Below are positions 8,743 to 19,819 of a stretch of 64,000 nucleotides of DNA, piece after piece. Location: positions 3,038,001 to 3,102,000 of the forward strand of contig NZ_CP152474.1 in assembly GCF_039727615.1 (NCBI RefSeq), given 5' to 3'. How positions within the stretch are numbered: the first letter of the stretch is position 1; each line of letters begins with the position of its first letter. A program made the position numbers and the translations under genes. Source of the DNA: Leclercia sp. S52. GTDB taxonomy: Bacteria > Pseudomonadota > Gammaproteobacteria > Enterobacterales > Enterobacteriaceae. The notes under the pieces are model-generated. The model ran no database searches, was not told the origin of the DNA, and saw only the letters and a list, made by a program, of their open reading frames with translations.

Positions 8743-9715
8743 GAAAATCGGGGTGAAAACCCATGAGCTGTTCCTCGGGCTGACCATTATTGTGATTGGC
8801 GGTTATCTGCCGTTTGCCAGCGCCGATTTTATGACACTGGGCAATATCTACGACCTGATCAACAACTACGCCATGTTAACCATCCTCGCCTGCGGGTTGT
8901 TCATCGTCCTGATCTCCGGCGGGATCGACATCTCATTCCCGGCGATGACTATTATCTCCCAGTACGTGATGGTCACCCTGATTCAGGGTACCAGCGGCAA
9001 CTTTGCCCTGGCCTTTGCGCTGTCCGGCGGGCTGGGTCTGCTGCTCGGGCTGGTTAACGCCACGCTGGTGAACCGGCTCAAGGTGCCCTCGATCATCATT
9101 ACCATTTCAACCCTCAATATTTTTTACGGTCTGCTGCTGTACCTGACTAAAGGGGTGTGGCTGTACAGCTATCCGGAGTGGTTTGAAGAGGGGGTGATGC
9201 TGTTTAAATTCACTGCCGCCGATGGTTACGACTACGGTTTAAGCCTGCCGATTATCACCCTGCTGGTGGTAGTGGCGTTGACCGGCTTTATCATGAACAA
9301 AACCAGCATTGGTCGGATGATTTACGCCATGGGCGGCAACCGCGAAGCGGCCTCCCGCATGGGATTCGGCATCTTTAAAATGCAGCTGTTTGTCTACGGC
9401 TATATGGGGCTGATGTCCGGCGTGGCGGGTGTGGTGCAGTCCGCGACGGTCTTAACCGTCGCCCCCGACTCCCTGCTCGGCTATGAGCTGACGGTGCTCG
9501 CGGCGGTGGTGTTAGGCGGAACCAGTATTGTCGGCGGGCGCGGCACCTTACTGGGCACCCTGCTGGGGGTGATTTTACTGGCCGTGATACAAAACGGTCT
9601 CAATCTGACAGGGGTCTCCTCTTACTGGCATACGGTCGTTACCGGTGTGGTGATCGTCACCAGCATCAGCATGACGGCCTGGAGCCAGCGCAAAGGACAG
9701 GGAGCATTAGCATGA
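8735..9715 (+). CDS. Sugar ABC transporter permease 1 (RbsC-like)
   Basis: This is a 326-residue inner-membrane protein of the BPD_transp_2 family with many hydrophobic segments. It carries the conserved GGIDISFPAM motif near residues 62-71 and the cytoplasmic coupling stretch VVLGGTSIVGGRGTLLGTLL near residues 255-275. The start ATG lies inside the end of the ATPase gene (8-base overlap), and its stop overlaps the next start (ATGA). Two non-identical permeases in one operon suggest a heterodimeric channel, as in LsrCD or YtfT-YjfF. Confidence 0.88.
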   Translation: MVKKIGVKTHELFLGLTIIVIGGYLPFASADFMTLGNIYDLINNYAMLTILACGLFIVLISGGIDISFPAMTIISQYVMVTLIQGTSGNFALAFALSGGLGLLLGLVNATLVNRLKVPSIIITISTLNIFYGLLLYLTKGVWLYSYPEWFEEGVMLFKFTAADGYDYGLSLPIITLLVVVALTGFIMNKTSIGRMIYAMGGNREAASRMGFGIFKMQLFVYGYMGLMSGVAGVVQSATVLTVAPDSLLGYELTVLAAVVLGGTSIVGGRGTLLGTLLGVILLAVIQNGLNLTGVSSYWHTVVTGVVIVTSISMTAWSQRKGQGALA

Positions 9716-10677
9716 GCGCCAGAAAAACCCAGGATCGCGTTGAGATTTACCTGAGTCTGTTAATCGCCCTCGTCGTAATCGCGTTTAGCTTCCTCATCCC
9801 CTCTGTCTTCTGGTCGTCAGCCAACTTCCAGTCTATCGCCTCGCAGATGCCGATCCTCGGCGTGCTGGCGCTAGCTATGGCGGTGACTATCCTCACCGGC
9901 GGGATCAACCTGTCCATCATCGCCACCATGAACGCCTGCGGGCTGGTGATGGCCTGGGTCGCCACCCACTATCCTCCGACCCTCAGCAGCATGCTGCTGG
10001 TGCTGGCTGCCGGATTAGCCATGGCTATCGTGATTGGGTCGGTCATTGGCTTTTTGATTGCCGTGGTGCGCGTCTCGCCGATTTTAGCGACGCTCGGGAT
10101 CATGACCCTGCTGAAGGGGATTAATATTCTGATCTCTAAAGGCTCGTCTATCTCAAACTTTCCGGATTACGTACTGGTGATCAACAGCACCAATGTCCTC
10201 GGTATCCCGCTACCGCTACTGGTATTTCTGGCCGTGGTCGCGGTGCTGTGGGTGATCCTCGAAAAATCCGCCTTCGGGCGCACCCTCTACCTGATTGGCT
10301 CCAACGAACAGGCGACGCACTACTCCGGGATCAACACCCGCAAGACCCTTATCTGGGTCTACATTCTCTCCTCGGTCTTGTGCGTGATCGCCGCGCTGCT
10401 GATGATGTCCAAGCTGAACTCGGCCAAGGCCTCTTACGGCGAGTCTTATCTGCTGGTGTCAATTCTGGCGGCGGTGCTGGGCGGGGTAAACCCCGACGGC
10501 GGCTTCGGCAAAGTCTTTGGCATGGTGATGGCGCTGATCCTGCTGCAGATGCTGGAAAGCGGGCTGAACATTCTCGGGGTAAGCAGCTATATCACCATGG
10601 CCCTGTGGGGCGCCCTGCTGCTGGCGTTTATTTTCCTCAAAGGGGCTAATTTGTCGCACCTGTTTAACCGATCCTGA
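9712..10677 (+). CDS. Sugar ABC transporter permease 2 (RbsC-like)
   Basis: This is a 321-residue second permease of the same family. It has the paralogous motif TGGINLSIIATMNA near residues 62-75 and ILAAVLGGVNPDGGFGKVFG near residues 250-270. It is clearly related to, but distinct from, the upstream permease. Start and stop both overlap neighbouring genes by a few bases, consistent with one transcript. The order binding protein, double ATPase, two permeases matches ytfQRT-yjfF and lsr-type systems, but no catabolic enzymes follow except a cupin. Confidence 0.88.
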   Translation: MSARKTQDRVEIYLSLLIALVVIAFSFLIPSVFWSSANFQSIASQMPILGVLALAMAVTILTGGINLSIIATMNACGLVMAWVATHYPPTLSSMLLVLAAGLAMAIVIGSVIGFLIAVVRVSPILATLGIMTLLKGINILISKGSSISNFPDYVLVINSTNVLGIPLPLLVFLAVVAVLWVILEKSAFGRTLYLIGSNEQATHYSGINTRKTLIWVYILSSVLCVIAALLMMSKLNSAKASYGESYLLVSILAAVLGGVNPDGGFGKVFGMVMALILLQMLESGLNILGVSSYITMALWGALLLAFIFLKGANLSHLFNRS

Positions 10678-10697
10678 TGGTCAGCGGAGGCAACCAG

Positions 10698-11051
10698 ATG
10701 GCGTTAAATCTCTTTTCACAGATTCCCGGGACGGGCGTTCATCATGAGGCTGAAATCTTTGACGTGTTACTTAGTGCGCCGGGGATCAAAATTGAGCGTA
10801 TCCTCTCCATCGGCCAGGCCAGTCCGCCTGGCTTCTGGTACTGCCAGGATGAAAACGAATGGGTGGTCGTGCTGCGCGGCTCGGCGGGGGTAAAATTCGA
10901 AGCGGAAGATGAAGTCCGGGTACTGCATGCGGGAGATGCGGTGCATATTCCCGCGCAATGTCGACACCGGGTGGAGTGGACCGATCCCGATGAGCCGACG
11001 GTGTGGCTGGCGGTGTTTTATGGTGGTGTGCTGGAGGGCGACCAAAAATAA
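10698..11051 (+). CDS. Small cupin-fold protein
   Basis: This is a 117-residue single-domain cupin. The two cupin motifs are seen around WVVVLRGSAGVKFE and LHAGDAVHIPAQCRHRVEW, the latter with the metal-ligand type His. I chose ATG at 10698 because GGAGG sits eight bases before it. An in-frame ATG at 10677 overlaps the permease stop but lacks such a site. Last gene of the transporter operon. Small cupins linked to sugar transporters can be sugar isomerases, mutarotase-like enzymes or sensors. The sequence does not decide between these. Confidence 0.8.
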   Translation: MALNLFSQIPGTGVHHEAEIFDVLLSAPGIKIERILSIGQASPPGFWYCQDENEWVVVLRGSAGVKFEAEDEVRVLHAGDAVHIPAQCRHRVEWTDPDEPTVWLAVFYGGVLEGDQK

Positions 11052-11083
11052 CGGGTCATATCAGAACAGTAAATTTCAGGCAC

Positions 11084-11107
11084 AAAAAAACCACCTTTCG
11101 GTGGTTT
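11084..11107 (-). terminator. Intrinsic terminator of the tRNA operon
   Basis: On the minus strand AAACCACC, loop GAAA and GGTGGTTT form a perfect hairpin followed by a run of T. It lies just after the tRNA-Leu 3' end. It may also end the plus-strand cupin transcript. Confidence 0.85.
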
Positions 11108-11148
11108 CACGACACTGCTTATTGCTTTGATTATTCTTTGCTTTCCCA

Positions 11149-11235
11149 TGGTAGCCGGAGTGGGACTTGAACCCACACAGCGCGAACGCCGAGGGATTTT
11201 AAATCCCTTGTGTCTACCGATTCCACCATCCGGCC
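11149..11235 (-). tRNA. leuZ: tRNA-Leu(UAA)
   Basis: An 87-nt class II tRNA with a long variable arm and encoded CCA. The anticodon loop reads ATTTAAAAT with anticodon TAA. Acceptor strands GGCCGGA and TCCGGCT pair with one G-U at the end. It is nearly identical to E. coli leuZ and is last in the glyW-cysT-leuZ cluster. Confidence 0.95.
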
Positions 11236-11247
11236 TCGGGAAGAAAG

Positions 11248-11321
11248 TGGAGGCGCGTTCCGGAGTCGAACCGGACTAGACGGATTTGCAATCCGCTACA
11301 TAACCGCTTTGCTAACGCGCC
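11248..11321 (-). tRNA. cysT: tRNA-Cys(GCA)
   Basis: A 74-nt tRNA with encoded CCA. The acceptor GGCGCGT pairs with ACGCGCC, and the anticodon loop has GCA. It lies 12 bases before tRNA-Leu on the same strand. Confidence 0.96.
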
Positions 11322-11372
11322 TTAAATCTTTTGTCTTACGACTGACACCCGCTATTGCGCATGTCTTAAATT

Positions 11373-11448
<76 letters not shown>

Positions 11449-11600
11449 AATCATCAAGTCATTATGCTAATCACTTGATTTTCTTATCGACTAACGAACC
11501 GTGCCGTCGTTCGATGCGTTGCATTCTACTTACCTGACGTTTTGAGTCAACGTTATTTTTCTCAACTCAAGATCGTTTGCTGAAAATTACGGCGAAACGA

Positions 11601-12149
11601 TCACTGATCAAGCAAATCGCCGCGCGCAGCGTTCAAATATTGCAACATTGACCAGAGCGTCAGCACCGCCGCGACCATAAACAGACCAATACCGGCCCAC
11701 TCCACCCACTCGTTCGGACGCCACAGCATCCACACCAGTGCCGCCATCTGCGCGGTGGTTTTTACCTTACCGATCCAGGAGACCGCCACGCTGCTGCGTT
11801 TACCCAGTTCAGCCATCCACTCGCGCAGAGCCGAGATAATAATTTCACGGGCGATCATGGTCGCCGCAGGCAGGGTGACCCACCAGCTGTGGTAATGCTC
11901 CACCACCAGCACCATGGCGATGGCGACCATCACTTTATCGGCTACGGGGTCAAGGAAGGCACCGAAACGGGTGCTCTGGTTCCAGCGTCGCGCCAGGTAG
12001 CCGTCAAACCAGTCGGTCACGGCCGCGACAAAAAAGATCAGCGCACAGGCGAAAGGAGCCCAGACGAACGGCAGGTAAAACGCCAGCACAAAGAAAGGGA
12101 TAAGGACGACGCGGAAAAGCGTTAACAACGTAGGGATGTTTAATCGCAT
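11601..12149 (-). CDS. pgsA: CDP-diacylglycerol-glycerol-3-phosphate 3-phosphatidyltransferase
   Basis: PgsA makes phosphatidylglycerol phosphate in the inner membrane, the committed step to phosphatidylglycerol and cardiolipin. The 182-residue protein has the CDP-alcohol phosphotransferase signature: D, then DGYLARRW, G and the DPVADK aspartates, around residues 46-75. Four or more membrane helices are visible. It lies downstream of uvrC on the same strand and upstream of the three tRNAs, as in E. coli. Length and sequence match the family well. Confidence 0.97.
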   Translation of the reverse strand: MRLNIPTLLTLFRVVLIPFFVLAFYLPFVWAPFACALIFFVAAVTDWFDGYLARRWNQSTRFGAFLDPVADKVMVAIAMVLVVEHYHSWWVTLPAATMIAREIIISALREWMAELGKRSSVAVSWIGKVKTTAQMAALVWMLWRPNEWVEWAGIGLFMVAAVLTLWSMLQYLNAARGDLLDQ

Positions 12150-12205
12150 AGTGACGGTAACTGTTTGTTGTCAGTAATTATTAGCCCTATGTTGCTACAG
12201 AGCCC

Positions 12206-14038
12206 TCAATGTTTCAACGAGTAGTAGATCTTTTCTGCCAGCCCTTGCGAAATACCCGGCACTTTTGCAATTTCCTCCACGCTGGCGTTGAGTAATCCTT
12301 GCAAACCGCCCATGTATTTCAGCAGCATCTGGCGACGCTTTGGCCCGACCCCTTCGATCGTTTCCAGCGTACTGGTGTTTTTCACCTTTGCCCGTTTTTT
12401 ACGGTGGCCGCCAATCGCATGATCGTGCGACTCGTCGCGAATATGCTGGATCACGTGCAGCGCGGGTGAATCCGGAGGCAGGCTAAAGCCCTCCCCTTCC
12501 GGCTCGAGGAACAATGTTTCCAGCCCGGCTTTACGGTCGGTGCCTTTGGCCACGCCCAGTAACAGCGGATGATGCTTATCCCAGGAAACGTCCAGCTCGG
12601 CAAACACCGATTTTGCCTGGCCGAGCTGCCCTTTGCCACCGTCAATGACGATAACGTCCGGGATCTTACTCTCTTCGATAGCTTTACCGTAGCGGCGGCG
12701 TAACACCTGATTCATCGCGGCGTAGTCATCGCCGGGGGTGATGCCGGTGATGTTATAGCGGCGATATTCCGCACGCAGCGGCCCGTTGGCATCGAACACC
12801 ACGCAGGAAGCAACGGTCTGTTCCCCCATGGTGTGGCTGATGTCGAAACACTCCATCCGTTTCACTTCCGGCAGCTGCAGCGTCGTCGCCAATGCGGCAA
12901 GACGCTGGTGAATGGTCGACTGCTGGGACAGTTTGGTGCTCAGCGCCGTCGCCGCGTTGGTGCGCGCCAGCTTCAGATAGCGGGCACGATCGCCGCGCGG
13001 TTTGGTCTGGACGTTTACCCGACGCCCCGCCAGCTCCGACAGCGAATCGGCCAGCAACGTCTTATCGCTCAGATTAAAATCGAGCAAAATTTCCGACGGC
13101 AGAGTGCGCATCTGGCTGCCCTGCAGATAGAACTGGCCGACAAAAGTCTCTACCACTTCGCCCAGCTCGGTGCCGCCCGGCACTTTCGGGAAGTAGCTGC
13201 GGCTGCCCAGCACCTTGCCCTGGCGGATAAAGAGCACATGCACGCAGGCCATACCCGCATCAAAGGAGACGCCAATCACGTCCAGGTCATCGCCGTTATT
13301 GGAAACAAACTGTTTTTCCGTCACCCGGCGTACGGCCTGGATCTGATCGCGGATCCGCGCAGCCTCTTCGAAGTTCAGCGCCTGGCTGGCCTTCTCCATG
13401 CGGGCAATTAGCTGGGTCAGGACCTGATCGTCTTTACCGGCGAGGAACAGGCGCACATATTCCACCTGCTGCGCATACTCCTCTTCGCTGACCAGCCCTT
13501 CCACGCAGGGCCCGAGGCAACGACCAATCTGATACTGCAGGCAGGGACGGGAGCGGTTGCGATAGACACTGTTTTCACACTGGCGAACCGGGAAAATCTT
13601 TTGCAGCAGGGCCAGCGTTTCCCGCACGGCATAACCGTTAGGGAACGGGCCGAAGTATTCCCCTTTCGCATGCTTGGCACCGCGATGGGTCGCCAGACGC
13701 GGATGGGTGTCGCTGCTGAGAAAGATAAACGGATAGGATTTGTCATCGCGCAGCAGCACGTTATAACGCGGCTGATACAGCTTGATGTAGTTATGCTCCA
13801 GCAACAGGGCTTCGGTCTCTGTGTGTGTCACAGTGACATCGATCTGCTGGATCTGGGCGACCAGCGCCTCTGTTTTGCGGGAGGCAAGATTGCTGCGGAA
13901 ATAGCTGGAAAGTCGCTTTTTGAGATCTTTCGCCTTTCCGACGTAGATGACCGTCCCGCCAGCGTCATACATCCGGTAGACGCCTGGCTGGCTGGTAACG
14001 GTTTTCAGGAAAGCACTGGATTCAAACACTTCACTCAC
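12206..14038 (-). CDS. uvrC: UvrABC excinuclease subunit C
   Basis: UvrC makes both incisions around bulky DNA lesions after UvrA and UvrB loading. The 610-residue protein has an N-terminal GIY-YIG nuclease (PGVYRMYD ... [14 protein letters not shown], residues 17-50), a Cys-rich segment and a UVR domain (about 200-240). The RNase H-like nuclease follows ([15 protein letters not shown]) and then C-terminal helix-hairpin-helix motifs ([24 protein letters not shown]). The start is GTG at 14038 and overlaps the uvrY stop as GTGA. This coupling to uvrY is the conserved enterobacterial arrangement. Confidence 0.98.
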   Translation of the reverse strand: MSEVFESSAFLKTVTSQPGVYRMYDAGGTVIYVGKAKDLKKRLSSYFRSNLASRKTEALVAQIQQIDVTVTHTETEALLLEHNYIKLYQPRYNVLLRDDKSYPFIFLSSDTHPRLATHRGAKHAKGEYFGPFPNGYAVRETLALLQKIFPVRQCENSVYRNRSRPCLQYQIGRCLGPCVEGLVSEEEYAQQVEYVRLFLAGKDDQVLTQLIARMEKASQALNFEEAARIRDQIQAVRRVTEKQFVSNNGDDLDVIGVSFDAGMACVHVLFIRQGKVLGSRSYFPKVPGGTELGEVVETFVGQFYLQGSQMRTLPSEILLDFNLSDKTLLADSLSELAGRRVNVQTKPRGDRARYLKLARTNAATALSTKLSQQSTIHQRLAALATTLQLPEVKRMECFDISHTMGEQTVASCVVFDANGPLRAEYRRYNITGITPGDDYAAMNQVLRRRYGKAIEESKIPDVIVIDGGKGQLGQAKSVFAELDVSWDKHHPLLLGVAKGTDRKAGLETLFLEPEGEGFSLPPDSPALHVIQHIRDESHDHAIGGHRKKRAKVKNTSTLETIEGVGPKRRQMLLKYMGGLQGLLNASVEEIAKVPGISQGLAEKIYYSLKH

Positions 14039-14691
14039 TGACTAATTAGGGTCTCGGCATTGCACAGACCATGACGGATGGCCAGGTGAGTGAGTTCAAC
14101 GTCGCCATGGATGTTCAGTTTACTGAACATCCGGTAGCGGTAGCTGTTCACCGTTTTCGGGCTGAGATTAAGCTGCTCAGAGATCTCATTCACCTTTTGG
14201 CCTTTGGTAATCATCAGCATAATCTGCAATTCGCGCTCAGACAAACTGGCAAACGGTGATTCGGTCTTTTCTGGCTCAATCTGACTCAGGGCCATCTGCT
14301 GCGCGATATCGGAAGCGATATAGCGCTGCCCGGAATAGACGGAACGGATCGCATTGACCATCTCCTGGGGAGCGGCGCCTTTGCTTAAATAGCCAGCAGC
14401 ACCTGCCTGCATTACTTTTGCAGGAAGGGGATTTTCAGTGTGAACCGTCAGCATGATCACTTTGGTATCAACCCAGGCACGCGCGATTTTACGCGTCGCT
14501 TCCAGGCCGCCAATACCGGGCATGTTCATGTCCATCAGGACAACATCAGCGGTATTCGACCGGCACCATTTAACGGCATCTTCACCGCAGCAGGCCTCGC
14601 CGGCAACTTTAATACCTTTTATATCTTCAAGAATGCGTCGTATCCCTGCGCGCACCAGTTCGTGGTCATCAACAAGAAGGACGTTGATCAA
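14035..14691 (-). CDS. uvrY: Response regulator UvrY of the BarA/UvrY system
   Basis: UvrY is the response regulator of BarA. It activates the csrB/csrC sRNAs and so relieves CsrA control of carbon flow, motility and biofilm. The 218-residue protein has a receiver domain with phospho-acceptor Asp in [12 protein letters not shown] (about residue 54). A LuxR-type HTH follows in the C-terminal third ([21 protein letters not shown]). It is first in the operon with uvrC. A 472-base divergent region separates it from yecF. Confidence 0.97.
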   Translation of the reverse strand: MINVLLVDDHELVRAGIRRILEDIKGIKVAGEACCGEDAVKWCRSNTADVVLMDMNMPGIGGLEATRKIARAWVDTKVIMLTVHTENPLPAKVMQAGAAGYLSKGAAPQEMVNAIRSVYSGQRYIASDIAQQMALSQIEPEKTESPFASLSERELQIMLMITKGQKVNEISEQLNLSPKTVNSYRYRMFSKLNIHGDVELTHLAIRHGLCNAETLISQ

Positions 14692-15163
14692 AGGGAAATT
14701 CTCCAGAATAGGGATAACGCTACAGACAGTTAATTCGGCACATATTAACGGGTTTTATCCGAAACTGAAAATGATTAAAAATGCCTGCCATCGATATAGC
14801 ACTTTTTTTTGGAAATTAAGTTGTACATCGACTGGAAACGGAAGCCTTGCGCCATGCACTTTTGCCCACTTTTTTTAGATGGTTGTTTTCAAAAGCTTAC
14901 AAATTATCAGCGCTATTTTATTGCTATTAAAATACACCTTATAAATTTGTAACAATAATTAACCTCTCTTCTACTTTCATCAAACAATTAACCCACACTA
15001 AAGTCTTAGAAAATTCAAAGTTAATGTTTGTTCAATCGAATAAACAAAGTGGAGAAAAAGGTCAAAAAACAAGCACTGCGTTTTTCTGAACGGCTTGTGG
15101 TATACTCCGCCGCCTTAACTTGGTCTATGCGCCCGAGCGCTGTTTTTATCATGAGGAAAATAA
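14692..15163. other. Divergent uvrY/yecF intergenic region
   Basis: These 472 bases are AT-rich and hold no convincing gene. The yecF promoter is at about 15078-15106. The uvrY promoter should lie within 14692-14950 but I could not fix it. Confidence 0.5.
15098..15106 (+). promoter_or_regulatory. Extended -10 promoter of yecF
   Basis: TG, one base, then TATACT forms an extended -10 element about 60 bases before the yecF ATG. No good -35 is seen at 16-18 bases, which fits extended -10 promoters. Confidence 0.6.
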
Positions 15164-15388
15164 ATGAGCACACCTGATTTTGCCACTGCGGAGAATAATC
15201 AAGAACTGGCACAGGAAGTCTCCTGTCTGAAAAACCTGCTGGCTCTGATGCTGCAGGCGATGGGCCAGGCAGACGCCGGCCGTGTGATCATTAAGATGGA
15301 ACGTCAGATTGCGCAGATGGAAGACCAGGCTCAGGCCGAGGTATTTTCCAGCACCGTTAAGCAGATCAAGCAAGCTTACCGTCAATAA
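15164..15388 (+). CDS. yecF: DUF2594 family protein YecF
   Basis: This is a 74-residue, acidic, probably cytoplasmic protein with no known function. Its middle is helical and leucine-rich ([21 protein letters not shown]) and it could form a coiled coil. It is recognised from sequence and from its conserved place between uvrY and sdiA. A GAGGAAAA ribosome site precedes the ATG. It converges with sdiA, and a shared hairpin follows the stop. Confidence 0.92.
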   Translation: MSTPDFATAENNQELAQEVSCLKNLLALMLQAMGQADAGRVIIKMERQIAQMEDQAQAEVFSSTVKQIKQAYRQ

Positions 15389-15393
15389 AACAA

Positions 15394-15423
15394 AAACGGC
15401 TGAACGCAGTGCATTCAGCCGTT
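15394..15423. terminator. Bidirectional terminator between yecF and sdiA
   Basis: AAACGGCTGAA and TTCAGCCGTTT form an 11-bp stem. On the minus strand it is followed by a T-rich stretch, so it terminates sdiA well. On the plus strand it terminates yecF less strongly. Confidence 0.75.
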
Positions 15424-15454
15424 TCCTCGCCTGCCACGCAGAACAGAAGTGTAG

Positions 15455-16177
15455 TCAGATAATCCCCGTCGCTGCCGCATAGCACGCGATCTGCGTCTTG
15501 TTCGGCGCATTGAATTTCTTCTGCATATTTTTCTGATGGAAGTTCACCGTATTTTCAGAAATAGAAAGAATGATCGCTATTTCTGCCGAGGTTTTTCCTT
15601 CCGCCGTCCATTTCAGAATTTCTTTCTCGCGCTTGCTGAATTTCATCTCAGGCGGCATCACCATTTCATGCTCCAGCCGCAGCAGCGTGGTCAACGCCAG
15701 TTGCACCAGAATTTGCAGACGCAGTTCCACCACTTCACCCGCCATAAGGTTCACTGACAGACTGGTACTGGAGACCGACAGGAATCCCATCGCATGATTC
15801 GGTAGCATCAGGCACTGGGTGATCCCTTTACGCACCCCGTGATCGCGCGCGCCGTCCCATAAAGGTTGCGCCTCAGCGAATAAGGCATCGTTCCAGGGTA
15901 AGTGTCCGTGAACGAAATTCTCAGGTTTAAGCACCGGATCGATAACGAAAAAATTTTCCGCGTGATACTGAGCCATCCACTGTTGCGGATAGGACGAATG
16001 CACCGAGACTTTAGGGCGCGTGAAAGGCACCGGATGACGTACGCAGAGCGAAAAGAAATCGTAGCCCAGGTTCTGCGTTTGTCGCTGAAGTTCGGGATAT
16101 ACCTCGTCGGCAGAAGTCATCTCCTGAAAACGGAGGAAGCATTCCCGTCGCCATGTGAAAAAGTCTAAATCCTTCAT
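15455..16177 (-). CDS. sdiA: LuxR-family quorum-sensing regulator SdiA
   Basis: SdiA binds N-acyl homoserine lactones made by other species. The genome of such bacteria often lacks its own synthase, and none is seen here. The 240-residue protein has an autoinducer-binding domain (residues about 15-165) with the conserved ligand-pocket residues in WMAQYHAENFFVIDP and LPWNDALF. A GerE/LuxR HTH is at the C-terminus (FSKREKEILKWTAEGKTSAEIA). It is a single-gene unit between yecF and the cystine operon. Confidence 0.96.
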   Translation of the reverse strand: MKDLDFFTWRRECFLRFQEMTSADEVYPELQRQTQNLGYDFFSLCVRHPVPFTRPKVSVHSSYPQQWMAQYHAENFFVIDPVLKPENFVHGHLPWNDALFAEAQPLWDGARDHGVRKGITQCLMLPNHAMGFLSVSSTSLSVNLMAGEVVELRLQILVQLALTTLLRLEHEMVMPPEMKFSKREKEILKWTAEGKTSAEIAIILSISENTVNFHQKNMQKKFNAPNKTQIACYAAATGII

Positions 16178-16398
16178 ACTGACTGAATTAAGCCCCTGTA
16201 AAAGATAATCATTATTATGGATTCTTAAACTAACACATAAATCTTATTTATATGTATAAAATATCGACCCTGGGATAATTAGCTACACAATTTATGCACT
16301 TATAGCGGTTCAGACGGGATAAAATCAGGAGAGCATTCATATCGGGGATGAATATATTGCTCCGGGGATTATTTCCGGAGCAATTGAGAGCAAACATG

Positions 16399-17151
16399 CT
16401 ATTGCATGAGGAATTTTTCGAGGAACTGCCGGGTGCGGGGCTGCTGAGGATCGGCAAACAGTGATTTTGCTGGACCCTGCTCAACGATGCGTCCCTGATC
16501 CATAAATATCGCCCTGTCCGCCACATCGCGGGCAAAGCTCATCTCATGGGTGACAATCACCAGGGTGCGCTTTTCCTGCGCCAGCTGACGAATGGTGTTC
16601 AGCACCTCCCCTACCAGCTCCGGATCCAGCGCCGAGGTCGGTTCATCAAAGAGGATGACATCCGGGCGCATCGCCAGCGCGCGGGCAATGGCCACCCGCT
16701 GCTGCTGCCCGCCGGAGAGACGACGCGGGTAGCTGGTCTCTTTACCGGAAAGCCCCACTTTTGCCAGCAGCTCGCGGGCGCGGGCAGTGGCCTCCTCCTT
16801 CGGTTCACCTTTCACAATCACCGGCCCTTCAATGATGTTTTCCAGCACCGTGCGATGGGGAAACAGATTGAAGCTCTGGAAGACGAAGCCGACGTGCTGA
16901 CGCAGACGTCGAATTAAACTCTTCTGCTGGCTCAGGGACTTGCCGGTATCAATGGTGATCTCACCCACGCGGATGGTGCCGCCTTCCGGCTGCTCCAGCA
17001 GGTTGATGCTGCGCAGCAGCGTGGTTTTGCCCGAGCCGCTCGGCCCGATGATCGCCACCACTTCGCCCTCCTGCACTTCCAGGTCGATGCCGTGCAGCAC
17101 CGTCTGACCATGAAACTTCTTCACCAGGTTTTTAACGTCGATAGCACTCAT
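16399..17151 (-). CDS. tcyN: L-cystine ABC transporter ATPase
   Basis: This is the ATPase of the TcyJLN cystine importer (formerly YecC), 250 residues. Walker A is GPSGSGKTT near residues 36-44. The signature is LSGGQQQRVAIARAL, and Walker B is VILFDEPTSALDPE. The sequence has the polar amino-acid family H-loop VIVTHEMSFARDVADR. The ATG overlaps the end of tcyL by 4 bases. It is the distal gene of dcyD-tcyL-tcyN. The region 16178-16398 before sdiA is AT-rich and I see no gene in it. Confidence 0.96.
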   Translation of the reverse strand: MSAIDVKNLVKKFHGQTVLHGIDLEVQEGEVVAIIGPSGSGKTTLLRSINLLEQPEGGTIRVGEITIDTGKSLSQQKSLIRRLRQHVGFVFQSFNLFPHRTVLENIIEGPVIVKGEPKEEATARARELLAKVGLSGKETSYPRRLSGGQQQRVAIARALAMRPDVILFDEPTSALDPELVGEVLNTIRQLAQEKRTLVIVTHEMSFARDVADRAIFMDQGRIVEQGPAKSLFADPQQPRTRQFLEKFLMQ

Positions 17152-17816
17152 TTTGGATCACGCTCCTGGCGGTTAAGCTGGTTTTCAAAATAGTTTTGCA
17201 GCGCCGACAGCACCGTCGCCATCACCCAGTAGATCAGCGAGGCGGCCAGATACATGGTAAAGACCTCCAGCGTGCGCGAGGTAATCAGCTGCGCCTGGCG
17301 GAACAGCTCCGGCACCTGAATGGTGGCCGCCAGCGAAGTGTCTTTCACCAGGCTGATAAAGCTGTTGCTCAGCGGCGGCAGCGCCACGCGTGCGGCCTGG
17401 GGCAGGATCGCCCGGCGCAGGGTTTGCCACGGGGTCATACCAATACTGGCTGCGGCTTCCCACTGCCCTTTCTCAATGGAGGAGATCGCCGCGCGCAGGG
17501 TTTCCGAGGTGTAGGCCGCAGTGTTGAGCGACAGGCCGATCATCGCCGCCGGGATCGGGTCGAGCTCGATACCAAACTGCGGCAGGCCGTAATAGATCAT
17601 AAACAGCTGGGCAATCAGCGGGGTGCCGCGAAACACGGAGATATAAAAACGCGCCAGCCAGCGCACCGGCAGCACTGGCGACATGCGCATCAGCGCCAGA
17701 ATAAAGCCCAGCAGCAGACCAAAGAACATCCCGCCAATACTCAGTTGCAGCGTAAACACCGCGCCTTTCAGCAGGTAGGGCAGCGAATCAATCACCAGTT
17801 GAATACTTTCTTGCAT
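17148..17816 (-). CDS. tcyL: L-cystine ABC transporter permease
   Basis: This is the inner-membrane permease of the cystine importer (formerly YecS), 222 residues with about five helices. The coupling EAA loop is EKGQWEAAASIGMTPWQTLRRAILPQ shortened here to its core EAAASIGMTPWQ, around residues 130-150. FRGTPLIAQLFMIYYGLP is the family hallmark near the N-terminal third. It lies 20 bases after dcyD and overlaps tcyN, so one transcript is likely. Confidence 0.96.
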   Translation of the reverse strand: MQESIQLVIDSLPYLLKGAVFTLQLSIGGMFFGLLLGFILALMRMSPVLPVRWLARFYISVFRGTPLIAQLFMIYYGLPQFGIELDPIPAAMIGLSLNTAAYTSETLRAAISSIEKGQWEAAASIGMTPWQTLRRAILPQAARVALPPLSNSFISLVKDTSLAATIQVPELFRQAQLITSRTLEVFTMYLAASLIYWVMATVLSALQNYFENQLNRQERDPK

Positions 17817-17836
17817 TATGGTTTTTCTGCCTGTAA

Positions 17837-18922
<1,086 letters not shown>

Positions 18923-18930
18923 TCAACTGC

Positions 18931-19731
18931 TTACTTTGTGACGTCTGCCCCGAACCATTTTTCGGAGAGCGACTTCAGGCTGCCGTCTTTCTGCATATCA
19001 GCAATCGCACCGTCGACGGCTTTCACCAGATCGTCGTTGTCTTTACGGATTGCAACGCCTGCTTCCTGACGGGAGAAGGCATCACCGGCCACCGCCAGGG
19101 TGTTGTTGGTCTTCTTCACCAGATCCAGCGCCGCCAGACGGTCAACCAGAATGGCGTCGATACGGCCTACGCGCAGATCCTGGTATTTGGTCGGGTCATC
19201 ATCATAGGTACGAATATCGACGCCCTGCACGTTCTGGCGCAGCCACTCTTCGTAGTTGGTCCCCAGACCGACACCGACTTTTTTGCCTTTCAGATCGGCG
19301 GCAGATTTGATCGTGCCTTCGTTACCTTTTTTCACCAGCGCCTGGATACCGGAAACGGTATACGGGGTGGAGAAGTCATACTTTTTCTTACGCTCGTCAG
19401 AAATGGTGACCTGGTTAATCACCACATCAATACGTTTGGAGTCCAGCGAGGCCAGCATGCCGTCCCATTTGGTCGGCTTCAGCGACGCTTTTACGCCGAG
19501 GTGTTTGGCCAGCTCTTCGGCAAACTCCACTTCAAACCCGGTCAGTTTGCCGTCGTCACCCTGGAAGCTGAACGGAGGATAAGTGCCTTCCAGCCCAACC
19601 AGCAGCGTGCCGCGCTCTTTGACTTTATTTAACAGACCTTCTGCCGCGAACGTTTTCACGCTCATACCGGCAACCAGCGCAACGGCCATTACACCCATCA
19701 GCGCCTGACGACCCAGAAGTGCAAATTTCAT
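18931..19731 (-). CDS. tcyJ: L-cystine periplasmic binding protein (FliY)
   Basis: This is the periplasmic cystine receptor of TcyJLN, also known as FliY. It is 266 residues from the ATG at 19731, matching the E. coli length. A longer frame to 19791 lacks support. The signal peptide begins MKFALLGRQALMGVMAVALV. The mature SBP_bac_3 domain opens GTLLVGLEGTYPPFSFQ and contains RIDVVINQVTISDERK. It is downstream of fliA-fliZ and in many enterobacteria is co-transcribed with them, though it plays no known part in the flagellum. Confidence 0.96.
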   Translation of the reverse strand: MKFALLGRQALMGVMAVALVAGMSVKTFAAEGLLNKVKERGTLLVGLEGTYPPFSFQGDDGKLTGFEVEFAEELAKHLGVKASLKPTKWDGMLASLDSKRIDVVINQVTISDERKKKYDFSTPYTVSGIQALVKKGNEGTIKSAADLKGKKVGVGLGTNYEEWLRQNVQGVDIRTYDDDPTKYQDLRVGRIDAILVDRLAALDLVKKTNNTLAVAGDAFSRQEAGVAIRKDNDDLVKAVDGAIADMQKDGSLKSLSEKWFGADVTK

Positions 19732-19819
19732 ACTTACCCCGATATCATTGGAATTTTGAGTGTAGTGTAGGGCGTTCGGCCGCAAGGTCAAACACGACTG
19801 CGCTACATGTTATTCATTT

